Position numbers and translations under genes: made by a program
In this document: one piece after another, positions 1 to 6,586 of the stretch
Layout of the letters: each line of letters begins with the position of its first letter
How positions within the stretch are numbered: position 1 is the first letter of the stretch
Source: Bacteroidales bacterium
Lineage (GTDB): Bacteria; Bacteroidota; Bacteroidia; Bacteroidales; UBA7960
DNA length: 12,653 bases
Direction of reading: 5' to 3'
Assembly (NCBI GenBank): GCA_007120675.1
Contig: SKNE01000080.1
Span: 1-12,653, forward strand
The notes under the pieces: generated by a model
Seen by the model: only the letters and a program-made list of their open reading frames with translations
Told to the model about the DNA's origin: nothing
Database searches by the model: none

Positions 1-70
1 CCGGTACGCTTCCCTCAATGCCTTTAACAAAAAAAAGCAGCAGCAGTGAAAAAAGGAAAGATTGTTTCAT
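1..70 (-). CDS. Exported protein, N-terminal fragment (runs off the left edge)
   Basis: Reading the minus strand from the ATG at 70 gives an open frame to the window edge that begins MKQSFLFSLLLLFFVKG. This has a basic N-terminus followed by a run of Leu and Phe, a clear signal-peptide or lipoprotein-leader core. Only 23 codons are visible, so neither the cleavage site nor the mature protein can be assigned. A TAnnTTTG-type promoter element sits about 43 bp upstream (113-120). The gene is co-directional with the beta-helix gene at 351-2645 but separated from it by about 280 bp of repeat-rich DNA, so it probably has its own transcript. No function can be proposed. Confidence 0.6.
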   Translation of the reverse strand, partial: MKQSFLFSLLLLFFVKGIEGSVP

Positions 71-112
71 GGGAGGTTTTTATTAAGTAACAAGCATTGG
101 GCCAAAATGTTC

Positions 113-120
113 CAAAAGTA
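113..120 (-). promoter_or_regulatory. Candidate Bacteroidota -7 promoter element
   Basis: Read on the minus strand this is TACTTTTG, a full match to the Bacteroidota -7 consensus TAnnTTTG. It lies about 43 bp before the ATG at 70. No TTG is visible at the usual -33 spacing, so support rests on the -7 match and its position. Confidence 0.35.
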
Positions 121-130
121 ACCCCCCTGG

Positions 131-260
131 CCGGTCACCGTAGAGGGGCACCGTCGCCGATCTTCCCTGGCTGGTCACTGCATGATTGGGGGCACCGTTG
201 CCGATCTTCCCTGACTGGTCACTGTAGGATCAGGTGCACCGTCATCGCGATCCCTTCCGG
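131..260 (-). repeat. Three degenerate tandem units carrying sorting-domain-like terminal codons
   Basis: Three imperfect units of about 40, 44 and 46 bp lie at 131-170, 171-214 and 215-260. They share a cGGTCACtG start, a GCACCGT core and, in the first two, a CGATCTTCCCTG end. On the minus strand the second reads TVPPIMQ-stop (198 down to 175) and the third reads MTVHLILQ-stop (245 down to 219), which resembles the RVILQ-stop end of the T9SS gene whose stop is at 351-353. The plus-strand bases 219-233 match the gene's own end at 351-365 at 13 of 15 positions. The first unit is 4 bp shorter and its frame is shifted. No long reading frame here is convincing. Confidence 0.7.
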
Positions 261-280
261 GCCTGGCCTTTCAATTCACG

Positions 281-357
281 GCAGGCTCCCAAGGCCCTTG
301 TAACGGCGGGCTATCAAGGTCCTTATCACTACAGGCTTCCATGGCCTTTATCACTGA
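281..357 (-). repeat. Degenerate 25-26 bp tandem repeat abutting a stop codon
   Basis: Three imperfect units lie at 281-305, 306-331 and 332-357, each following the pattern GC(A/G)GGCT, a central AAGG(C/T)CC or ATGGCC, then a TTATCACT-like end. A possible fourth, more decayed unit is at 257-280. The last unit runs through the stop codon of the beta-helix gene (351-353), so the array starts at the gene's 3' end and extends away from it. Together with the units at 131-260 it fills most of the spacer between the two minus-strand genes. Confidence 0.55.
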
Positions 358-2645
358 AGGATCACCCGGCGTGTTTCTTTGCCCCGTAAGGTGGTGATCT
401 GCAGAAAATACAGTCCGTTTTCCAGGCGGCTGCAGTCCACCATGTGGCGCCGCCCACCGATCTCTGCGGTGTAGACCTGTTGGCCCAGAAGGTCGAAGAG
501 TGCGACTCCCAGGATATCGTGATCTGACTCCAGGATAATCCAGTCGCTGGCCGGATTGGGGTACACCCTGACATCCGTCGTGACAGCTTCTGCAACCTGT
601 GTGTCTGAAGGTGTCAGGACCACTTCCAGGTTCATGTGGAAGGACACCTCCACCGTGCCCTCTGCCGTATGAAACCCATCTTTTTGCACCCAGTAATCAT
701 ACTCTCCAAGCTTGACCCAGAATACATAATGGCCGGTTTCGTTTGTGATGCCGTCAAGGTGAACGGTGGCATCCGGAATCTGATTCCCCGCGGGATCAAG
801 GATGACAAACTCCAGCTTATACATTTCCCAACCCGAGCCAAAGGAATCCTCCACCGTCATGTGGCTGCTCACCTCCACCTGGCGGTGGGGATCGCCCACC
901 CATTCGCCCCCGTACCATCCCTCACCAATCAGATCAGAGAAGTACTTGTAATCATAGATGCCCGCTTCCAGGTCAAATGTAATACCGTAGGTCAGGGGGT
1001 CTTGGTCAATCATCTCCATGACCAGGGCCGGATCGCTGCCAGGCTCAGCCCAGTCGCTCATGTCGCCTGTAAGAAAGATGTGGTGCGTGTCCGGATCAAA
1101 GCCATACAGCTCGTAGTCCAGGGCCCCACTTAAATCCACATGGAAGTTTACCTGGAACACATCGGGCCCTGCCTCTTCGGCGGTGACGGTATAGGTCCTT
1201 TCTTCCCCGTGAAGGGCCGTAACCACAAACTCTTGAGGCGCTGACAGGTCCATCGGTTCGCCGGAAGGGGGATCCACCATGGCGAAGGCAGACAATGTGA
1301 TGGTGGGTACCAGTGCGGTCGCGTCGGTGCCGGCCGGCAGAAGCAGGTGAACGGTCTGTTCCTCCTGGTCGATGGTGGCGTGCACATCCTCATCCAGGCC
1401 TTCATTGTACTGGGCTTCCAGGACAAGGGACTCCACCAGGTTCTCCGGGATCCAAATGGGCAGATAGGTCACCGGTCCCAGGCTTGGATCATCTGCCTGG
1501 TCCACTATGTATCCGGCGGCTTCCTCTTCGTCATCCGTACCCCAATAGTTGAACTGGGCGAAGATGGCTTCCGGGGTGTTGTTGTAAAGTCCGAAGGTGC
1601 TGCCCGAGTTTTCGTTTGCTTCAATCACATTGAAACCCGTGAGGTCATTGTCCTCCTCACCCAGGTTGGGGCGGGCATTGTTCTGTATGGTGATGCCCCA
1701 CAAATTGCCTTTGATGACGTTGCCCCTGACATGGGCCGTGTTGGTGATGCCCCCCATGAAGTTCAGGCCGCTGCCCCCAAGCATGGGTTGCCCCTGTATG
1801 TTGTTGTCAATAAAGTGATTGTCGTGCACTATGGAGGTAATCTGGCTGCCCATGCCGGCGTAGCCGTAACGGTTGTTCACCACCATATTGTCCTTGACGA
1901 GGGCGATTGTATGTCCCACCGACATCAGGTTGGCAACGGCAATGCCGCCGGCCATATCATATTCCCCTTCGATATGGTTGCCTACGATCTTAAGTGTGTC
2001 TGCGGCACCCGGGCCCAGGTTGATCTGCGGCCTGTTGGTGTTGGCCGTGCCATTGTGGATGAATTCGTTGTAAAGGATCTGGGGGGAGTTCTGCACGTTG
2101 GCTCCACCACCAATGGCTGCACCGGCATTTTCCAGGAACAGGCTGTGCCGGATCACCGGGTGGGAAGTGTGTAAGTTGATGGCCGCACTGGTGTTGGACA
2201 TGTTGAAATGGCGGATGGTGCAGTGCTCAAATAACATGTTTGTGCCGATCAACTGGATGCCCCCGGCATATTCCACGATGGTGTTGCGCATGAGCGTGCC
2301 TTCGCCCGCGTCCTCAAAGCGGAAGCCCCTGAAGTGGTTGGGAATCTGCATGGCAGTGAACAGAACCTCCTCGGGAGGGTCCACCACCAGGGTGCCATTG
2401 ACGATGATCCGTTTATCAAACGCCACCTTTACGGTGATGTCATCCAGGATCTCCAGCGCATCGGGACCGGAGATGGTCAGGTCCTGGTGCACCAGGTAGG
2501 CGTCCCCGTCGAAGGTCACCACGCCACCGCTGATGCTCACCAGGTCGTCCATGCCGTAAGTTTCGCCATCGCCCGGGGTAACAAACTGGGCCTGGACCCC
2601 CGCAAGGAGGCCGGTGAAAAGAACAAGGGTCAGAAGTGCTTTCAT
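351..2645 (-). CDS. T9SS-secreted right-handed beta-helix protein with starch-binding-like and carboxypeptidase-regulatory-like domains
   Basis: The product is 764 residues. I start it at 2645 because the sequence from there, MKALLTLVLFTGLLAGVQAQ, is a clean signal peptide; an in-frame ATG at 2699 would add 18 polar residues in front. Residues about 20-400 are short strand-and-turn repeats rich in N, G, H and I, with phrases such as IRHSLF, VKDNMVVNN and the diagnostic NYWG, as in right-handed parallel beta-helices. Residues about 402-493 resemble a DUF5018-like beta-sandwich (TALHGEERTYTVTAEE). Residues about 497-605 (FLTGDMSDW, YDYKYFSD) resemble starch/glycogen-binding folds. Residues about 609-690 look like a carboxypeptidase regulatory-like domain. 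From V694 (VYPNPAS) to RVILQ is a type A T9SS sorting domain. It is probably a surface or secreted, possibly carbohydrate-interacting protein. I see no catalytic domain, and the substrate is unknown. Repeats begin at its stop codon. Confidence 0.9.
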   Translation of the reverse strand: MKALLTLVLFTGLLAGVQAQFVTPGDGETYGMDDLVSISGGVVTFDGDAYLVHQDLTISGPDALEILDDITVKVAFDKRIIVNGTLVVDPPEEVLFTAMQIPNHFRGFRFEDAGEGTLMRNTIVEYAGGIQLIGTNMLFEHCTIRHFNMSNTSAAINLHTSHPVIRHSLFLENAGAAIGGGANVQNSPQILYNEFIHNGTANTNRPQINLGPGAADTLKIVGNHIEGEYDMAGGIAVANLMSVGHTIALVKDNMVVNNRYGYAGMGSQITSIVHDNHFIDNNIQGQPMLGGSGLNFMGGITNTAHVRGNVIKGNLWGITIQNNARPNLGEEDNDLTGFNVIEANENSGSTFGLYNNTPEAIFAQFNYWGTDDEEEAAGYIVDQADDPSLGPVTYLPIWIPENLVESLVLEAQYNEGLDEDVHATIDQEEQTVHLLLPAGTDATALVPTITLSAFAMVDPPSGEPMDLSAPQEFVVTALHGEERTYTVTAEEAGPDVFQVNFHVDLSGALDYELYGFDPDTHHIFLTGDMSDWAEPGSDPALVMEMIDQDPLTYGITFDLEAGIYDYKYFSDLIGEGWYGGEWVGDPHRQVEVSSHMTVEDSFGSGWEMYKLEFVILDPAGNQIPDATVHLDGITNETGHYVFWVKLGEYDYWVQKDGFHTAEGTVEVSFHMNLEVVLTPSDTQVAEAVTTDVRVYPNPASDWIILESDHDILGVALFDLLGQQVYTAEIGGRRHMVDCSRLENGLYFLQITTLRGKETRRVILQ

Positions 2646-2807
2646 CTCAGTGCAATGTTTTGTTTCGTAATGCCCTATAGGGTCTGATTTGTCTGGCATC
2701 CCCTCCAGGAAAAACCGGGCCGGGACACCTCCGACCCATCATGGAAAATACTTTCTGAGCAGGGGGACAAATAGCCCGGAACCTCCCTCGGTAATCTAAG
2801 GGTCCGT

Positions 2808-2815
2808 TAAAGGTA
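2808..2815 (-). promoter_or_regulatory. Candidate -7 element for the beta-helix gene
   Basis: On the minus strand the bases read TTTTTTGTACCTTTA, giving TACCTTTA at 2815-2808, one base off TAnnTTTG. If used, it leaves a leader of about 160 nt before the ATG at 2645. I saw no better match in the spacer and no clear -33 TTG. Confidence 0.25.
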
Positions 2816-2907
2816 CAAAAAACAGGGGATGAGACGGTCTTTGAAAAGTCAGAGACTTTTATCCTGCATTAGCAGTGCAGGTTAAGAAGGACTACGTAAA
2901 AAATATT

Positions 2908-2915
2908 TATCTTTG
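2908..2915 (+). promoter_or_regulatory. Candidate -7 promoter element for the CX4C T9SS gene
   Basis: TATCTTTG is an exact match to the Bacteroidota TAnnTTTG -7 element, in an AT-rich stretch. It predicts a leader of about 125 nt before the ATG at 3048. A -33 TTG is not apparent. Confidence 0.4.
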
Positions 2916-3047
2916 TATCTACAAATCTATATCAAACGAACTTCCACAAAACAAACCATCTCCTGAAAGGTCTGCTGCAAGGGATGCATGTAAAGGCTCA
3001 AATGTCAGGCTTTGACTACCAGGAGCAAAACAAATAAAGTGTTGAAA

Positions 3048-3788
3048 ATGAAGAAAATCTACCCCCTGTTTTTTGTTTTTCTGTTCCTCGGACCCCTGGT
3101 TCACGGCCAGGGATTGATCTTGCTGGACGCCGATGGCAATGACATCACCGGGGACACCCTCTATGTGCATGGCGATGCGCACGCCAACCTGATAAAGGGC
3201 GATCTCTTTTTCCATAACGACTCTGACGAGGACATGCAGGTGATGGTCCGAAAGGTAGAGGTGGACATCCTGGAAGGCACATTCAACGCCTTTTGCTGGG
3301 ATGATTACTGCTTTTCGCCCGAAGTATACGAAAGTCCGGATCCCATCATCCTGCCTCCGGGAGAAACATCTTCTGATACCGATTTTTACCTGGAATACTA
3401 CCCCCAGGGCCAGGTGGGCATCAGCATCATCGACTATGAATTCTTCAGCCGGAATGATGCCTTCGAAGAGGTGATCGCCACGGTGGTGTTTGAAACCACC
3501 GATCCCACTTCAGTAACCGAGGCAGATGCAAACGGCGTTTACCTATCCAGCCCCCATCCCAATCCCGCCAACAGCCAAACGATGTTCAGGTATTCCCTGC
3601 CGCATGGCAGCGGGGAGGCCCTGCTGGAAGTTTACTCCGTTACGGGCTCTCTCCTTAAGCGTGTGTCGCTGCCTGCCGGGGGACAAAGCATCTATCTGGA
3701 CACTAGCGATTTGCCGGGGGGTATGTCATTCTACAGCCTGCTGGTGGATGGCAGGCAAATGGCCTCTGGCAAGCTGATCATCCAATGA
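3048..3788 (+). CDS. Small T9SS sorting-domain protein with a CX4C pair
   Basis: The product is 246 residues. The frame opens at a TTG at 3012, but the ATG at 3048 begins a textbook signal peptide (MKKIYPLFFVFLFLGPLVHG, mature end near residue 21-22) and is preferred. Residues about 22-155 are a beta-rich domain with YVHGDAHANL, an FCWDDYC motif (C83 and C88, the only cysteines), an ILPPGET stretch and a SIIDYEFF strand. This pattern is familiar from Bacteroidota T9SS proteins often annotated as hypothetical. Residues about 163-246 (PHPNPA to GKLIIQ) form a type A sorting domain. It should be exported through T9SS and displayed or released. The close cysteine pair probably forms a disulfide. 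A terminator-like inverted repeat follows at 3814-3860. No enzymatic role can be inferred. Confidence 0.88.
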   Translation: MKKIYPLFFVFLFLGPLVHGQGLILLDADGNDITGDTLYVHGDAHANLIKGDLFFHNDSDEDMQVMVRKVEVDILEGTFNAFCWDDYCFSPEVYESPDPIILPPGETSSDTDFYLEYYPQGQVGISIIDYEFFSRNDAFEEVIATVVFETTDPTSVTEADANGVYLSSPHPNPANSQTMFRYSLPHGSGEALLEVYSVTGSLLKRVSLPAGGQSIYLDTSDLPGGMSFYSLLVDGRQMASGKLIIQ

Positions 3789-3813
3789 GCCTTGTCTGCA
3801 GGGGTAAACTACC

Positions 3814-3860
3814 AATGCCCTGTGTAAGGCCAGTGCCTGGATCGGGTTTCGGGCATTTTT
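3814..3860 (+). terminator. Candidate intrinsic terminator
   Basis: AATGCCC (3814-3820) and GGGCATT (3851-3857) are perfect inverted arms, and the second runs directly into a short T tract ending at 3860. The roughly 30-nt loop contains a smaller GGC-cagt-GCC stem. It sits 25 bp past the stop at 3788 and before the next gene at 3970, as expected for a terminator. The long loop lowers confidence. Confidence 0.45.
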
Positions 3861-3969
3861 CTCCAGCGGGCTTCACAAGCACAATATCCAAAAAAACTCA
3901 TTGAAATACTGCCCTGATCGCTTCGAAACACTCATTCAAACAAACAGTTTAAACACAAAACCAAAACCC

Positions 3970-6417
3970 ATGAAGAAAATTACCTTTTTCATCGCTTTGT
4001 TAATGACTGGCAGCCTGGCTGTCGCACAAATTGCCCTGAGCGAGGATTTCAGCGGCGGACAGATGCCGCCTGATGGATGGTCCATCAGCGCCCATCCCAC
4101 CAACTGGTCTGTGGTGAGCACTGCCAATGCCGGGGGCGCTGCCCCGGAGGCCCGTTTCAGCTGGACCCCTCAATTTTCCGGGCTTACTCACCTGGTCTCC
4201 CCCTCCCTGGATCTTTCGGACAATGACTCAGGGATTCTGCTCATCTCTTTCCGGCACATGGTGGACCACTACGGCGGGGCCTATTCGCTGGGACTGGCCG
4301 TGCGCACCAATGGAGGCGCCTGGAACAATGTGTGGCAGATCGTAAATCCCACGGGCAACATACCAGCCCAGGAGGTGAGCGTGGAGCTGGATGGCAGTGA
4401 AGTGAGCAGCGATGACTTGCAGCTTGGCTTCTTTTTCTCAGGCAACAGCTTCAACATCAACTTCTGGTACCTGGACGATGTCCAGGTGATGATACCCCAG
4501 GAGTTTGACCTGGCGGTGAACAGCATCACCGTTCCTCCCTTACTGGCAGGTTTTACCCCGGTAACGGGCAGCGTGGTGAACCTGGGCACTGACCCCATCA
4601 ACTCTTTTGACCTGCACTGGCAGGTTGACCAGGGAGAGATCCATACCACCTCCTACAGCGGCCTGGAGTTGGAACTGGGAGAGCAGTTAAGCTTTGAGGC
4701 GGATGATATGCTGGACCTGGATCCAGGCACCTATGAGCTGACGGTTTCCATCTCCAATGTGAACGGTGAGCCGGCCGACGACACCCCTGAAAACGACAGC
4801 ATGTCGCAGACCGTTTCCGTGGCCTATGACTCCGCTCCGCGGCGGCCCCTCTTTGAGATGTTCACCAGCTCCACCTGTCCCCCCTGCGCCACCTTCAACA
4901 ACGGTTTCTTCAATAACTTCACTTACAACAATGCAGAGGATATCACCCTGATCAAATACCAGATGAACTGGCCTGGTGCCGGTGACCCCTATTATACCCC
5001 GGAGGGGGGCGTGCGCAGGATGTACTACGGGGTATCCGGCGTTCCCGCCCTCATGCTGGAAGGGAACCAGGTGGCCACCAACGCATCGGTCGTTACCAAC
5101 GCCCTGCAGCAGGCCCTGCAGGTCCCGGCTTTCATGCAGATCGAAGGATCCTATGAGATCGATGGCGACCACATCTCCATCGAAGGAACGGTGATGCCTT
5201 ACGCTACCTTTCCCGAGTCGCGCCTGCACGTGGTGATCATCGAATCGGTGACTTACGGAAATACCGGCACCAACGGGGAGACGGAATTTCACCACGTAAT
5301 GCACAAGATGATGCCCAATGCCCAGGGTACGGTGGTCAACCTGAGTGCCAACGAAGCCTACCATTTCAGCTTCGACCACGATATGTCCACCACCAATGTG
5401 GAGGAGATGGATGAACTGATGGTGGTGGTTTTTGTTCAGCACCATGAGTCTCAGGAGATATACCAGAGCGCTTATATGTCGAGCGGCAAGTTTGTCAGCT
5501 TTAACCTCAGCCACGGACAGGAGGATGTGGAGCCCGACATCGCCATTGAGGCCATCTACGATGAGCCGGTGACCTTCATGGATGGCACGGCCATCACGGT
5601 GGATAACATGCATGAGCTATTCAGCTTTGAAACCGCAGACGGTGAGCCGGTTGACTATACCCCTTACATCCTCGATGATAACAAGGTGTTTGGACTGCAG
5701 CCTGACTTCATGCTGGACTTTCTTACCACTTACATAGTACACGTGGAGGACGTGATGGGCGTGGACTCTGAAAAGGCCATCCAAGGTGGCAGCATCAGCT
5801 TTACCACACGCGACACCTACGGCGAACCCGTCATTCATTTCGATGTGGAAGACGGGGCCACGGGGATTCCCCTGGACCATACCTTTGTGATCACTTCCAA
5901 CCAGCCCCTTCGCCACGAGGATGGTTCCGGGATCACCGAAGAGAGCCTGCACGACCTGGTCGGCTTCAGCGAATCAAATGGCCATGGTGCGGTTGAATTT
6001 ACTGCTGTCATCAACGAAGACCACACGGAGATTCACGTATCGCCGGTGGAGATGCTTATCCACAACACAGAATATATCCTGGAGCTGGTTCCCGTGATGG
6101 GCGTCGATGGGGATGTCACCCCCACCCACCATGTGCACTTCACCACCGAAGACCAGACCGGCATCATGACACTGACAGAGGCCGATGTGTCTGTTTATCC
6201 CAATCCGGCCAGCTCAGCACTTTTCATAGAGGCCTCCGGGTTTGACGGGAGGGCATTCATCCGCCTGATCGATGCCGCCGGCAGCACGGTGCTGGAGTCG
6301 TCGCTGGATGGACAGCAGGCAAGACTGGATCTGGCTGGTGTCCGTGATGGAATATACATGGTGGAGATCAGGACACCAAACAATCGGATCGTAAAACGCG
6401 TTTCCATTCTCAGGTAA
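3970..6417 (+). CDS. Multidomain T9SS protein with Omp28-like thioredoxin domain (CPPC)
   Basis: The product is 815 residues. The ATG at 3970 begins the signal peptide MKKITFFIALLMTGSLAVAQ and follows an A-rich leader; the longer frame from the TTG at 3901 adds only polar residues. Residues about 21-177 form a jelly-roll, MAM/cleaved-adhesin-like domain (SEDFSGGQMPPDGW, FWYLDDVQV). Residues about 178-285 resemble a CARDB-type Ig-like domain. Residues about 290-505 are a thioredoxin fold plus beta-sandwich as in Omp28: FEMFTSSTCPPC with C303 and C306, cis-proline loop GVPALML at P359, then EFHHVMHKMMP. Two SbsA/Big_5-like Ig domains follow (about 517-735). The type A sorting domain starts at SVYPNPAS (about 741) and ends SILR. 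The CPPC cysteines are the only cysteines. Expected location is the cell surface or outside. A thiol-disulfide role is plausible but inferred. Confidence 0.92.
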   Translation: MKKITFFIALLMTGSLAVAQIALSEDFSGGQMPPDGWSISAHPTNWSVVSTANAGGAAPEARFSWTPQFSGLTHLVSPSLDLSDNDSGILLISFRHMVDHYGGAYSLGLAVRTNGGAWNNVWQIVNPTGNIPAQEVSVELDGSEVSSDDLQLGFFFSGNSFNINFWYLDDVQVMIPQEFDLAVNSITVPPLLAGFTPVTGSVVNLGTDPINSFDLHWQVDQGEIHTTSYSGLELELGEQLSFEADDMLDLDPGTYELTVSISNVNGEPADDTPENDSMSQTVSVAYDSAPRRPLFEMFTSSTCPPCATFNNGFFNNFTYNNAEDITLIKYQMNWPGAGDPYYTPEGGVRRMYYGVSGVPALMLEGNQVATNASVVTNALQQALQVPAFMQIEGSYEIDGDHISIEGTVMPYATFPESRLHVVIIESVTYGNTGTNGETEFHHVMHKMMPNAQGTVVNLSANEAYHFSFDHDMSTTNVEEMDELMVVVFVQHHESQEIYQSAYMSSGKFVSFNLSHGQEDVEPDIAIEAIYDEPVTFMDGTAITVDNMHELFSFETADGEPVDYTPYILDDNKVFGLQPDFMLDFLTTYIVHVEDVMGVDSEKAIQGGSISFTTRDTYGEPVIHFDVEDGATGIPLDHTFVITSNQPLRHEDGSGITEESLHDLVGFSESNGHGAVEFTAVINEDHTEIHVSPVEMLIHNTEYILELVPVMGVDGDVTPTHHVHFTTEDQTGIMTLTEADVSVYPNPASSALFIEASGFDGRAFIRLIDAAGSTVLESSLDGQQARLDLAGVRDGIYMVEIRTPNNRIVKRVSILR

Positions 6418-6422
6418 TCTCC

Positions 6423-6502
6423 TTTGCGGGCATCCCGGGCCCGGGGGAGGATTTGCCTCTGATCTGCTCTTTTGCGGGGAACCTGTTTTGGGTTCCCGCA
6501 AA
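6423..6502 (+). promoter_or_regulatory. Hairpin with two competing left arms
   Basis: TTTGCGGGGAACC (6471-6483) pairs with GGTTCCCGCAAA (6491-6502) with one bulged G and a TGTTTTG-type loop, giving a strong stem. The same TTTGCGGG also occurs at 6423-6430, so two upstream arms could compete for the single downstream arm. A 12-bp palindrome CCCGGGCCCGGG lies between them at 6434-6445. No T tract follows, so it is not a classical terminator. It may be a processing, pausing or attenuation structure between the two Omp28-like genes. Confidence 0.5.
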
Positions 6503-6586
6503 GGAGCATTGTGAAAACATATGTTACACCATCTGCAGTGACCCGCCATTGGGCGCTTCCGGGAGCTGCAGGGAAACATCTGACTC

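Larger units (their letters stand above)
2646..3047. other. Divergent intergenic region
   Basis: These 402 bp separate the divergent minus-strand beta-helix gene and plus-strand CX4C gene. No convincing coding frame is present; a frame on the minus strand at 2919-3215 lies mostly over the start of the CX4C gene and has no family features. The region holds one promoter-like element facing each way (2808-2815 and 2908-2915). Between them are two small inverted repeats, AAAAGTC-aga-GACTTTT at 2844-2860 and CTGCA-n7-TGCAG at 2864-2880, which could be operators or transcript hairpins. The 5' leader of the plus-strand gene is A-rich near its ATG. Confidence 0.5.

Noticed and set aside
97..303. 68-codon plus-strand open frame in the left spacer
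   Set aside because: It begins at TTG, its composition (P, G, R, H) follows the degenerate repeats it spans, and it shows no domain or signal.
1347..2174. 275-codon plus-strand frame opposite the beta-helix gene
   Set aside because: It is antisense to a well-supported coding region with clear domains, and it arises from the codon bias of the opposite strand.
4687..5613. 308-codon minus-strand frame rich in His, Val and Gly
   Set aside because: It is an antisense shadow of the 815-residue Omp28-like protein and matches no family.
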